This document shows, piece by piece, positions 15,563-23,857 of a stretch of 64,000 nucleotides of DNA. The notes beneath the pieces are model-generated. The model ran no database searches. It was not told where the DNA came from and worked only from the letters and a program-made list of their open reading frames with translations. Each line of letters opens with the position of its first letter. The first letter of the stretch is position 1. The position numbers were made by a program, and so were the translations under genes. Source of the DNA: Hyphomicrobiales bacterium (GTDB taxonomy: Bacteria > Pseudomonadota > Alphaproteobacteria > Rhizobiales > MH13); assembly GCA_017642935.1 (NCBI GenBank), contig JAEPOK010000001.1, positions 372,001 to 436,000 of the forward strand, read 5' to 3'.

Positions 15563-16418
15563 AGTTTTTTCTCTCTCCTGCCAGGCGGCCAATGACGAAA
15601 TCGGGCAATGGCGCTTGGTGTTCCTTTGCCAATTCGGCAGCGGTTGCCAGCGCGTCACCGTGTTCAAACGCTTCTGCGTGCAGCCCCCCTGTGACGAATG
15701 CCGTCTTCCAGCCTGCGGCGGCACCACCTGCAACATCGTGTTCCAGTGAGTCGCCGACCATCAGTATGGATGACGGCGCGATGCAGAGTGCTGCGGCTAG
15801 GGCATCGAACACGGGCCGATAGGGTTTGCCGTAAAACACCACATCTACTCCAGAGTCTTGGTACGCATGGGCGAGGGCGCCAGGGGACAGTTGCACTACC
15901 CCATCGGCGCGCGGCGATCCACGGTCGGGGTTGGTGCAGAAAAGCGGCAAGCCTTGTTTCAGTGCCTCGTCAAGCTGGGCCCGTTCCGCGACGCCATCAC
16001 CGCCTTCAGGCAGGCCCATCAAAAGCACCGCATCGGCCTCGTCCGTATTGTCGGTCCATTCGACGGATAATCCTTCGCCCCACCTTTGCTCGTCGCCTGG
16101 TTTGGCGGTTATCGCGAAGAGGCGGCCGGGATTGACCCGTCCTATGTGCACGTCCTGCCAGAACGCCTCGCCGGAGGTCATGACCTCATCGAACAAATCG
16201 GCGGGCAGACCCATCGCCGCGATACGCTCGCGATTGGGTGCAGCGCGCTTGCCGGAATTGGAAAGGACGGCCAACTTCTTACCCGCCGCAGCGAGCGCCA
16301 CTATTGCTTCGGCGGCGCCGGGGTAGGGGGTGGAGCCATTGTGCAGCACCCCCCATTGATCAAACACCACCGCATCGCATTGATCGGCCACGGCCATCAG
16401 GCTGTCGATGATGTGCAT
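15555..16418 (-). CDS. HAD-superfamily IIA hydrolase (sugar-phosphate phosphatase-like)
   Basis: 287 residues. HAD motif I is VVFDQWGVLHNGSTPYPGA. It has Gln at the position where the second Asp (DxD) usually lies, as in the TIGR01459-type subgroup often seen in alphaproteobacteria. Motif II is AVLSNSGKR, motif III Lys in VVFYGKPYRPVF, and motif IV LMVGDSLEHDVAGG. NagD-like proteins dephosphorylate small phosphate esters. Position between a lactonase-like gene and a class II aldolase gene implies a role in the same sugar pathway, perhaps as phosphate-ester overflow control. Substrate unknown. Confidence 0.7.
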   Translation of the reverse strand: MHIIDSLMAVADQCDAVVFDQWGVLHNGSTPYPGAAEAIVALAAAGKKLAVLSNSGKRAAPNRERIAAMGLPADLFDEVMTSGEAFWQDVHIGRVNPGRLFAITAKPGDEQRWGEGLSVEWTDNTDEADAVLLMGLPEGGDGVAERAQLDEALKQGLPLFCTNPDRGSPRADGVVQLSPGALAHAYQDSGVDVVFYGKPYRPVFDALAAALCIAPSSILMVGDSLEHDVAGGAAAGWKTAFVTGGLHAEAFEHGDALATAAELAKEHQAPLPDFVIGRLAGERKNYG

Positions 16419-16427
16419 CGCGTTTGA

Positions 16428-17354
16428 TCAATCCGGTGTTGGGGGCACAAGGCCAGCAATGTAGGCTTCGACATCCTCTTTGGGCATTGCCGGTGCGGCT
16501 TTGTCTACCGATCCCGCAGGCATGTCACCAAAGTAGAATTGATAGCCCGGGATCACCTGGCGGCGCTTGCGGATCGGCATGCCTTCATAAGGGAACACGT
16601 CGGAGCGGGCGTTCGCCACTTTGTCATGGCAGGCCAAAATGTAATCGGCGCGCTTGTCCAACTCCTCCACCGATTTCCAGCCTTCGAAGGAGTTCACGAA
16701 GCGCGCTGGGACCCAGTAGCGCCATCCCTCGGCAGGATTGGGTTCCATGTTGCGCTCTTGGAAGATGGCATCGCCAGCAACGACGATGTCGCCGGCTGAA
16801 GTTGCGACTGTCACCGCCATGTGGCCGACAGAATGTCCTGGTGTGTGGAACATGGTGATGCCGGGCAGTACTTCACACTCATCTTCCACGGCCTCAAACA
16901 CACAGCCTGCATACGCGTGTTCTATGCCCAGATAGCCGGACTCATAGGTGCGGTAGTAGAGGGGAAGCGGGTTATAGGCCATTTCGATTTCGGCCTTGGG
17001 CGCGATGTAGCGTGCGTTCTTGAACTCTTTCATGTTCTGCACATGGTCCCAGTGCAGATGCGTGAAGACGATGGCGTCGATTTCGTCTGGGTGCACGCCG
17101 AGCTTCTGCTCAAGATGCTCATGCACCTGCAGGCAGCCGCGCTTGTCGCACTTGTGATGGTATTTGGTGGCGCGCTCCTCATCGCAAAGGCCGGTGTCGA
17201 TCAGGATCTTATGCTCGCCGGTATCGACATAATGGCAGTAGACCGGGTTCCAGATTTTTTGGCCCGCCGGTCCCTTCCAGAAAATGTAGGTGCCGAGATC
17301 GGCCTCCAGCCAGCCGGTGTTGATCGGATAAATTTTCGTCTCTTGAATGCCCAT
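16428..17354 (-). CDS. Metallo-beta-lactamase-fold hydrolase, N-acyl-homoserine-lactonase-like
   Basis: 308 residues. The dinuclear Zn motif is FTHLHWDHVQN; further ligands are His in FHTPGHSVGHMAV, Asp in VVAGDAIFQ and His in YILACHDKVANARSD. The overall pattern is that of the AHL-lactonase family, many members of which act on other lactones. As first gene of an operon with aldolase, phosphatase and kinase genes, opening of a sugar lactone is more plausible than quorum quenching; this is inference. A GntR operator-like palindrome lies 31 bases upstream of the start (17385-17396). Confidence 0.7.
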   Translation of the reverse strand: MGIQETKIYPINTGWLEADLGTYIFWKGPAGQKIWNPVYCHYVDTGEHKILIDTGLCDEERATKYHHKCDKRGCLQVHEHLEQKLGVHPDEIDAIVFTHLHWDHVQNMKEFKNARYIAPKAEIEMAYNPLPLYYRTYESGYLGIEHAYAGCVFEAVEDECEVLPGITMFHTPGHSVGHMAVTVATSAGDIVVAGDAIFQERNMEPNPAEGWRYWVPARFVNSFEGWKSVEELDKRADYILACHDKVANARSDVFPYEGMPIRKRRQVIPGYQFYFGDMPAGSVDKAAPAMPKEDVEAYIAGLVPPTPD

Positions 17355-17384
17355 ACTGCTCCGCTCCGGCTATTGCACTCGCCT

Positions 17385-17396
17385 TTTGTATACAAA
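17385..17396. promoter_or_regulatory. GntR operator candidate upstream of the lactonase-kinase operon
   Basis: TTTGTATACAAA is a perfect 12-bp palindrome between the GntR gene and the MBL-fold gene. The same core TTGTATACAA occurs in the GntR/ABC divergent gap (18193-18206). FCD-type GntR proteins bind palindromes of this type. The repeated core around one regulator gene makes a shared operator likely. Confidence 0.65.
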
Positions 17397-17455
17397 CTTT
17401 CACATCTGTCTACAGGAAAGCGTGCCAAGCGATCAGAATGGCGGTTTTGATGTGA

Positions 17456-18109
17456 TCAGTTGGCGGCGAGCACGCGCATGAAGCTCTCTTCCATATGCTT
17501 GCGCATATAGTCGAAGGCATCGTTGGAATCGGCGGAGAAGATTTTTTCCAGAAGTTCATCGTGGCTGTGAGCCGAAGCGATGAGGTCAGCCTTCGTGGCG
17601 AATTTCTTGGCGCGAAACGGCCCTGTTCGGCGACGAAAGTCCGAGGCCATTTGCTGGATATAGGGGTTGCCTGTTGCCTGATAGATGGCGAAGTGCAGCG
17701 CCTCATTGGCGCGCAAATAGGCCTGAAAATCTCCAGCTTTCGCCGCTTCATGACAGCGAGCTTGGGCGGCTTCGAGCTGTGACTTGGCCAGCAACGTCAG
17801 GCGTTGTGCCACCAGCCGTGCACACAGAGCCTCAATCTCGTGCATCGCCTCAAACATCTGCGCCAGTTCTTCGCGCGTGTACTGCGCAACGCGGGTGCCG
17901 CGACCTTCGCTTGGCTCCAGGACCCCTTGCGCGGTCAAACGCCCAAGCGCCTCACGGACAGGGGTGCGCGACGCGCCGAAGCGCTCGGCCAGGCGGGTTT
18001 CATCCAGGCGCTGGCCTGGCTCGATCTGACCGGCGGCGATTTCGTCGAGCAGCGCGCTTTCAATGCGCTGTGCCACGCTGACGCGAGCGCGTTGGGTGAC
18101 CGTGTTCAT
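17456..18109 (-). CDS. GntR-family regulator, FadR (FCD) subfamily
   Basis: 217 residues. N-terminal winged HTH: RLDETRLAERFGASRTPVRE then ALGRLTAQGVLE; C-terminal all-helical FCD ligand domain with metal-site-type residues (Asp/Glu in LRANEALHFAIYQATGN and His in IASAHSHDEL). FCD regulators commonly sense sugar acids or other small carboxylates. It is divergent from the ABC importer operon and upstream of the lactonase-kinase operon, with matching palindromes in both gaps, so it likely controls both. Confidence 0.85.
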   Translation of the reverse strand: MNTVTQRARVSVAQRIESALLDEIAAGQIEPGQRLDETRLAERFGASRTPVREALGRLTAQGVLEPSEGRGTRVAQYTREELAQMFEAMHEIEALCARLVAQRLTLLAKSQLEAAQARCHEAAKAGDFQAYLRANEALHFAIYQATGNPYIQQMASDFRRRTGPFRAKKFATKADLIASAHSHDELLEKIFSADSNDAFDYMRKHMEESFMRVLAAN

Positions 18110-18192
18110 TCAAAGGGTCTCCTTTGCACTCAGAGGTAGCCTAGGTCGGGCGTAAACACAATGATCGGGCTATTTTGTATGTTTTTGATTGC

Positions 18193-18206
18193 TTTTGTAT
18201 ACAAAA
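18193..18206. promoter_or_regulatory. GntR operator candidate in the gntR/ABC divergent gap
   Basis: TTTTGTATACAAAA is a perfect 14-bp palindrome, 41 bases before the ATPase start and 84 bases from the GntR start. It shares a 12-bp core with the site at 17385-17396. A half-site-like TATTTTGTATG lies just upstream near 18172. Confidence 0.7.
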
Positions 18207-18246
18207 TATGTGTTCCTCGGCGAACTGGGAGAAAAGAAGAGCTGTA

Positions 18247-19326
18247 ATGCCCGAAATCCGGCTGGAAAACCTGCGCAAGGCCTATGGCGCCGTCACGGTC
18301 ATCGAGGATCTCAACCTTACGATGGATGACGGTGAGTTCACGGTGCTCGTCGGACCTTCCGGCTGTGGCAAGTCCACGACGCTGCGGATGATTGCCGGGT
18401 TGGAGTCTGTCACGGACGGGACAATCTCCATCGGTGATCGTGATGTGACACGGCTTGATCCGAAAGATCGCGATCTGGCGATGGTGTTTCAGGATTACGC
18501 GCTCTACCCGCACATGAACGTCGCCAAAAACATGTCGTTTGCCTTGCGCCTGGCTCGATACCCCAAGGCGGATATCGATAAGCGCGTCAAAGAGGTGGCC
18601 GCCACGCTAGGGCTAACCGAGTATCTTGACCGCAAACCTGGCGCACTTTCCGGCGGCCAACGTCAGCGTGTGGCGATGGGCCGGGCTTTGGTACGCAATG
18701 CGTCCACCTTTTTGTTCGACGAACCGCTCTCCAATCTCGACGCAAAGCTGCGCGGTCAGATGCGCGCGGAATTGGCGCTGATGAGCAAGCGCATTCAAAA
18801 GAACATGGTCTATGTGACCCATGATCAGATCGAGGCGATGACCCTCGGCGATAAGATCGTGGTGATGCGCGGTGGTGAAATTATGCAGGCCGGCACGCCC
18901 GAGGAACTGTATCGCCGACCGGCCAACCGTTTCGTTGCCGGCTTTATCGGCTCGCCGACCATGAATTTCCTGAGTGCAGAGCTCGCCCAAGAGGGTGAGC
19001 TTCTCTTCGCAACTGGTCCTGGCTTCAAAATCCCGCTTTCCCCTGAGCGCAACCAAAAACTGTCCAGCCATGTTGGTCGGGACGTGCAACTTGGCGTGCG
19101 GCCGTCGGCCTTTTCTGAAGATGCGGGGCCGGACGCCCTGACCCTGCCCATCATCTTATCGGAGTATATCGGCGCGCAGTCTGTGCTGATGTCGGAGTTG
19201 GGCGGACAGAACGTCCAAATCGAAATTTCAACGGCAGCGCCGATCCCAGCAGGGCAGTCGCGGTCGTTCCGGATCGATGAAAAGGAACTGCATCTCTTCG
19301 ATCCGAAAACTGAAGCGGCGCTTTAA
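18247..19326 (+). CDS. Carbohydrate ABC transporter ATP-binding protein (MalK/UgpC type)
   Basis: 359 residues from ATG 18247; an upstream in-frame start at 18175 would run across the operator and is rejected. Walker A VGPSGCGKSTTLRMIAG, signature LSGGQRQRVAMGRALVR, Walker B FLFDEPLSNLD, then the C-terminal TOBE/regulatory part typical of CUT1 ATPases (GVRPSAFSED). It energises uptake by the following SBP and two permeases. AAGAAGAGC serves as ribosome site. Regulated by the adjacent GntR protein through the palindrome upstream (inferred). Confidence 0.9.
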   Translation: MPEIRLENLRKAYGAVTVIEDLNLTMDDGEFTVLVGPSGCGKSTTLRMIAGLESVTDGTISIGDRDVTRLDPKDRDLAMVFQDYALYPHMNVAKNMSFALRLARYPKADIDKRVKEVAATLGLTEYLDRKPGALSGGQRQRVAMGRALVRNASTFLFDEPLSNLDAKLRGQMRAELALMSKRIQKNMVYVTHDQIEAMTLGDKIVVMRGGEIMQAGTPEELYRRPANRFVAGFIGSPTMNFLSAELAQEGELLFATGPGFKIPLSPERNQKLSSHVGRDVQLGVRPSAFSEDAGPDALTLPIILSEYIGAQSVLMSELGGQNVQIEISTAAPIPAGQSRSFRIDEKELHLFDPKTEAAL

Positions 19327-19381
19327 CGCCGCAGACGACCGGCCTGCACGACAGGTCTTTCACCATCCTGGGAGGATAAAG

Positions 19382-20722
19382 ATGAAACTGTTTAAGACAC
19401 TGACCGCAGCGGCTGTCGCCACGACGGCGCTCACTGGGGTCGCCATGACCGGGGCGGCTCTGGCCAATCCCTATGCGCCCTATGAGGGCGAAACGCTTGT
19501 GGTGAACTTCCCCGCCCACCCGCACTACAATGCGGTGCTGGAAGTGCTGCCGTTGTTCACCGAAGAAACTGGCATCGAAGTCGAAGTTGATCAGCTTCAG
19601 TATCTGCGTATGCGCGAACGCCAAACGCTGGAACTGACGCAGGATGAGGGTGATTACGATCTCATCGCCTACGTCGTGTTTTCAAAGGCTGACTACGTGT
19701 TTGCCGACCAGTTGCACAATCTGGCCCGCTTTTTCATGGACCCCGCGCTGGCTGACCCAAGCTACAATGCTGACGATCTGATCGACGGGTATGTGCAAAA
19801 CATCGGCGTCGCCGGTGGCACAAAAGGCTATTTGCCCGGTCCAACCGGTTCGCTGTTCGGCATTCCGTTCGGTTCGGAAACCTCGGTTCTTGGCTACCGT
19901 ACCGACATCTTCGAAGAGCACGGTCTTGAGGTGCCTGAAACCTACGAAGAGCTGCTGGAACTGGCATGCCTTATCCCTGAGCTGGAACCTGGTATGGGCG
20001 GTCTTGCCTCTCGCGCTGCTTCCGGTCACCAGGCAAGCCACGCGTATCTGTTGCACCTCAACCCGCTGGGCGGTGGCATCTTTGACGATAACTGGGAGCC
20101 GATCGTGAACAACGCCGCTGGCGTTGAGGCGGCTGAAGCTCTCAAAACCATCGTCGATTGCGGCATCGAAGGGTCCACGACATTTGGCCCATCCGAAGCT
20201 GCTGCTGCTTTCGCGCAGGGTCAATATGCGATGTTCCTTGACTCCATCGCGTTTGCTGCTGGTTTTGAAGACCCATCACGCTCTACGGTTGCCGGCAATG
20301 TGGGCTGGGCGATGCACCCGATGGGTGTTGAGCGCGCCTCGCAGACAGGCGGTTTTGGCCTTGCCATTCCGCGCAATGCCAACAACCCCGAAGCTGCGTT
20401 CCTGCTGATGCAGTGGCTGACCTCCCCGCGGATCGATTTGATGATCGCCATGGAAGGCGGTAACCCATCACGCTTCTCCACCTATCAGGATGCCGCTCTC
20501 AACGAGCGTTTCCCTTACTCGGCAACCTTTGGAGAAGCCCTGCAGTTTGCAGATCCAGATTGGCGTCCGATCATCCCGACCTGGGGTGAAATCAACGCTG
20601 ACCTTGGCACAACGCTCAGCCAGATCCTGACCGAGGATCTGGACATCCAGGAAGCTTTGGACGGCGTTGCGGAACGTAGCCGCGCGATCATGGAAGAAGC
20701 TGGGTACTACACCTGGAACTAA
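19382..20722 (+). CDS. Extracellular solute-binding protein, family 1 (CUT1 type)
   Basis: 446 residues from ATG 19382 with GGGAGGA as a strong ribosome site. Sec signal peptide about 32 residues (MKLFKTLTAAAVATTALTGV, then AMTGAALA). The mature part has the two-lobed family-1 layout; NFPAHPHYNAVLEVLPLFTE opens the first lobe and LFGIPFGSETSVLGYRTDIF is the hinge block where sugars usually bind. Family members bind sugars, polyols, glycerol phosphate or oligosaccharides. The ligand cannot be named; kinase/aldolase/lactonase neighbours suggest a sugar, sugar acid or lactone. Confidence 0.85.
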   Translation: MKLFKTLTAAAVATTALTGVAMTGAALANPYAPYEGETLVVNFPAHPHYNAVLEVLPLFTEETGIEVEVDQLQYLRMRERQTLELTQDEGDYDLIAYVVFSKADYVFADQLHNLARFFMDPALADPSYNADDLIDGYVQNIGVAGGTKGYLPGPTGSLFGIPFGSETSVLGYRTDIFEEHGLEVPETYEELLELACLIPELEPGMGGLASRAASGHQASHAYLLHLNPLGGGIFDDNWEPIVNNAAGVEAAEALKTIVDCGIEGSTTFGPSEAAAAFAQGQYAMFLDSIAFAAGFEDPSRSTVAGNVGWAMHPMGVERASQTGGFGLAIPRNANNPEAAFLLMQWLTSPRIDLMIAMEGGNPSRFSTYQDAALNERFPYSATFGEALQFADPDWRPIIPTWGEINADLGTTLSQILTEDLDIQEALDGVAERSRAIMEEAGYYTWN

Positions 20723-20743
20723 GCCAGGCCTATGCCTGAAGAC

Positions 20744-20774
20744 TGGCGGCGGACTGGACATCGGCCCGCCGCCA
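20744..20774 (+). promoter_or_regulatory. Intergenic hairpin after the ABC binding-protein gene
   Basis: TGGCGGCGG and CCGCCGCCA form a perfect 9-bp stem with a 13-base loop, 21 bases after the stop codon of the binding protein and before the first permease. No T-run follows. It most likely stabilises the upstream mRNA, as at 7851-7892 and 52308-52332. Confidence 0.5.
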
Positions 20775-20832
20775 CCCTGCCACCGAAGCCCAATACCAAG
20801 GCTCAAAGCAACCGCGCCATGAATAGGCAACC

Positions 20833-21771
20833 ATGAACATCCAAGCTGCCAACCGGCTCACGCCCTATATGTTCCTGGCGCCTGCTGCTGCGGTGATGAT
20901 CATCGCGCTGCTCTACCCCATCGGGTACATGGTCTATGCCAGTTTTCTGGACTGGAACCCGAGCCAGCGCATCGGCGAGGCGGAGTTTGTCGGCCTTCGC
21001 AACTACATAAATCTCTGGAATTCAGCCAGCTTCTGGGAAAGCTTCGGCGTCACCATCCGTTTTGCAGCGCTGGTTGTTTCCCTGGAAATGTTCTTAGGCG
21101 TTGGTTTGGCCCTGCTGCTCGACAGGCAGTTGCGCGGGATGGCCGTGCTGCGCACGATATTCATTCTGCCGATGATGATTGCGCCCATCGTGGTCGGCCT
21201 GATGTGGCGCTACATGTACCACCCGCAGGTTGGCCCATTTAACCGCTGGCTGGAAGCACTGGGCTTCGACAAGATCCCATTTCTGGGTGACAGCAGCTGG
21301 GCCTTTGCCTCGGTCGTCATTGCCGACATCTGGCAGTGGACGCCGTTCATTTTTATTCTTGCGCTTGCCGCCCTTCAGTCGCTTCCCCAGTCGGCCCTTG
21401 AGGCAGCGCGCGTTGATGGCGCCAATGGCTGGCAGCAGGTGCTTTACATCAAACTGCCTTTGATGATGCCGGTGCTGATTGTCACCTGCCTGCTGCGCCT
21501 GATCGATGCCTTTAAAGTTCTCGAAGTGATCCTTGTCATGACCAATGGCGGGCCGGGACTTTCGACGGAAATCTTGTCGCTGCGCATTTCGCGAACGGCC
21601 TCGGAGTTCCGGCAGCTCGGCGAGGCGGCGGCCATGTCGAACTATCTGCTCATCTTGTTGATGCTGATCACCGCCGTCATGTTCATTTACACGCGGCTCA
21701 ACGATGCTCGATTGGCGCGCATCCGTGCTGCTGGCGCCAAGGCCGCACAGGCCGAAGAGGAGGCCGTTTAG
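20833..21771 (+). CDS. Carbohydrate ABC transporter permease 1 (MalF type)
   Basis: 312 residues with six predicted helices. NRLTPYMFLAPAAAVMIIAL is the typical first helix of CUT1 permeases, and ALEAARVDGANGWQQVLYIK is the EAA loop that contacts the ATPase. It lies 110 bases after the binding protein (the gap holds a hairpin) and 2 bases before permease 2. It forms the translocation channel with its partner. Confidence 0.9.
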   Translation: MNIQAANRLTPYMFLAPAAAVMIIALLYPIGYMVYASFLDWNPSQRIGEAEFVGLRNYINLWNSASFWESFGVTIRFAALVVSLEMFLGVGLALLLDRQLRGMAVLRTIFILPMMIAPIVVGLMWRYMYHPQVGPFNRWLEALGFDKIPFLGDSSWAFASVVIADIWQWTPFIFILALAALQSLPQSALEAARVDGANGWQQVLYIKLPLMMPVLIVTCLLRLIDAFKVLEVILVMTNGGPGLSTEILSLRISRTASEFRQLGEAAAMSNYLLILLMLITAVMFIYTRLNDARLARIRAAGAKAAQAEEEAV

Positions 21772-21773
21772 TC

Positions 21774-22655
21774 ATGTCCCAGCCCGCCTCGCACGGCCAA
21801 GAGCGCGTCAACCCCGCCTTCTATGTGCTGCTCATTTGCCTGGTTTTCATGTCAGCCGGCCCGATCGTGCTGATGCTGATGAACTCATTCAAGCTGAACG
21901 TGGACATCACCTCGCCGACCGCCAACCTGTTCTTCATGCCGACTCTTCAAAACTATGAGACGGCGCTTTGCGAGTTTTTGCCTTATGAGCCAGAACATCT
22001 GCGCCGCTGCGACCCGACGTTTGGCCGGGCGTTGGTCAACTCGCTGATCATTTCGCTGGCCTCCACTGCACTCACACTGATTTTGGGCTGCATGGCAGCC
22101 TATTCCATCGTGCGCTTCAAATATCTGGGCCGCGACACGGCAAGCTTCACGACGCTCATCATGCGCATGGTGCCACCAGCGGTGCTGTTGGTGCCGGTGT
22201 TCGGCATCTGGAACGAACAGTTCGGGCTGGATGGCACGCGCTCGGGCATCATCCTGGTCTATGTGGCCATGAACCTGCCGTTCGTGATCTGGATCCTGCA
22301 AAGCTTTATCGTGCAGGTTCCCATCCAGCTGGAAGAGGCAGCCCGCATTGATGGGGCAGGGCCGTTCCGTGTTTTCTTTCTGGTGGTCCTACCGCTCATA
22401 CAGCCGGGTCTTGCTGCGGCAGCAATCTTCACGTTCCGCGTGGCGTGGAACGAGTTCCTGCTGGCCAATGCACTGGCTGACCGCAACACTCGCACCGTGC
22501 CGGTGACGATTGTGAACTCCATCACCGAGTTCAACATCGACTGGGGTGTGATCATGGCCACCGGCATGCTGCTTGCCATTCCACCCATCCTCTTCACTTT
22601 CTTTGCCTCGCGTCAGATCATCACCGGCATGACCGCGGGTGCCGTGAAGGGTTAG
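21774..22655 (+). CDS. Carbohydrate ABC transporter permease 2 (MalG type)
   Basis: 293 residues with six helices. The EAA loop is QLEEAARIDGAGPFRVFFLV and the C-terminus has the usual RQIITGMTAGAVKG ending of MalG-like proteins. After the first helix there is a periplasmic insertion with two cysteines (TALCEFLPYEPEHLRRCD), slightly unusual for the family and possibly a disulfide. Partner of the preceding permease. The UPF0261 gene starts 5 bases after its stop, indicating one transcript. Confidence 0.9.
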   Translation: MSQPASHGQERVNPAFYVLLICLVFMSAGPIVLMLMNSFKLNVDITSPTANLFFMPTLQNYETALCEFLPYEPEHLRRCDPTFGRALVNSLIISLASTALTLILGCMAAYSIVRFKYLGRDTASFTTLIMRMVPPAVLLVPVFGIWNEQFGLDGTRSGIILVYVAMNLPFVIWILQSFIVQVPIQLEEAARIDGAGPFRVFFLVVLPLIQPGLAAAAIFTFRVAWNEFLLANALADRNTRTVPVTIVNSITEFNIDWGVIMATGMLLAIPPILFTFFASRQIITGMTAGAVKG

Positions 22656-22660
22656 CGTCG

Positions 22661-23857
22661 ATGGGCTGTTCCGTCCTGCTGCTGGCGACGATGGAAACCA
22701 AGCATGAGGCCATTGCCTATTTCAAACAGGCGATGGACCGGCATGGCGTGCATTGCCATGTGCTTGACCTGTCCTTGAACGCCGATGGCGAGGTGCTGTC
22801 AGGCGCGCGCAAGCTGCAATCCATGGCTGATGTGGCGAACAATGCCTCGGTTATGGCGCGTGAGGCCATTAAGGCCGGGGCAACGGCGGCCGTTTCCATT
22901 GGCGGTGGAACGGGTGGTGAAATTGCGCTGCAGGTGATGCGCGGCATGCCCTTCGCGTTTCCCAAAATGCTGGTGACCACGCTTCCCTTCGATCCGCGCT
23001 ATGCGCTGGCTGACAATGCGATCATCATCGTGCCGACGCTGGCCGATGTCTGCGGCATCAACGCAGCCCTCCGGCAGGTGCTCGAAAACGCCGCTGCCAT
23101 GCTGGCTGGCCTCTGCCAGACATCGAACATGCTCCCCCACGTTTCCACCAATCCTTCCGTTGGCATCACGGCACTTGGAGCCACGGGCGCCTGCGCGGAC
23201 GGTCTGTCGGCTGCATTGAACGCCGAAGGCCGGGAGGCGACAGTGTTCCACGCCAATGGGTTCGGTGGCGCCGCCTATGCCCGTTTTGCCCGCTGCGGCA
23301 CATTCCACACCGTCGTCGATATGACCCTTCACGAACTGACCCGCATTCATGTGGCAGGCGCGCATGTGGAGATGCCGGATCGGCTGACGGCGGCACGCGA
23401 CTGCGGTGTGCCCCAGGTGGTCTTGCCGGGAGGGCTGAACTTCATCGGTCTTGGCGAGTTGTCGCTGGTGCCACCGGCCTATCTGGAGCGCCCGCATTAT
23501 CAGCACACAGGCTATTTTACCCATGTGCAGGTGAGTGAAGACGAAATGGCCTTGGTCGCCGGAATACTCGCCGACGCGCTTGATGGTGCAGAGGTCCCGG
23601 TCACCCTGCTTGTGCCGATGGGTGGTTTTTCCCACCAGGACCGGCCAGGCGGCGCCATTGAATCGCCAGCGCTGCGCGAAGTGTTCTTGGAGGTCATGCG
23701 CGCGCGCGTTTCCTCGACCGTCACCCTGCAGACGCTCGACCATCACATCAACGATGCCGGCACGGTGCACGCCATAATGAATGCGCTGCGCCCTCATCTG
23801 CCTGCCCTTGAACAAGCCCCCCGTGAAGGAGCCCCCCATGCCCGCGCAGAAGCCTGA
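22661..23857 (+). CDS. UPF0261/Tm-1-like ATP-binding-domain protein
   Basis: 398 residues. The protein matches the UPF0261 (Tm-1-like) family: an N-terminal half with LLATMETKHEAIAYFKQAMD and the glycine-rich SIGGGTGGEIALQVMRGMP, and a C-terminal half with HANGFGGAAYARFA and PGGLNFIGLGEL. Plant Tm-1 binds ATP and viral helicase, but the bacterial function is unknown. The family often lies in catabolic operons next to a TIM-barrel partner; here the partner is a class II aldolase whose start overlaps it by 20 bases. It may carry out a step on the sugar or acid taken up by the upstream ABC system. Not assigned further. Confidence 0.7.
   Translation: MGCSVLLLATMETKHEAIAYFKQAMDRHGVHCHVLDLSLNADGEVLSGARKLQSMADVANNASVMAREAIKAGATAAVSIGGGTGGEIALQVMRGMPFAFPKMLVTTLPFDPRYALADNAIIIVPTLADVCGINAALRQVLENAAAMLAGLCQTSNMLPHVSTNPSVGITALGATGACADGLSAALNAEGREATVFHANGFGGAAYARFARCGTFHTVVDMTLHELTRIHVAGAHVEMPDRLTAARDCGVPQVVLPGGLNFIGLGELSLVPPAYLERPHYQHTGYFTHVQVSEDEMALVAGILADALDGAEVPVTLLVPMGGFSHQDRPGGAIESPALREVFLEVMRARVSSTVTLQTLDHHINDAGTVHAIMNALRPHLPALEQAPREGAPHARAEA

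Noticed and set aside
16428-17354. Quorum-quenching AHL lactonase
   Set aside because: Fold matches, but operon partners are sugar kinase, aldolase and phosphatase; no quorum-sensing genes nearby. Kept only as a family resemblance.
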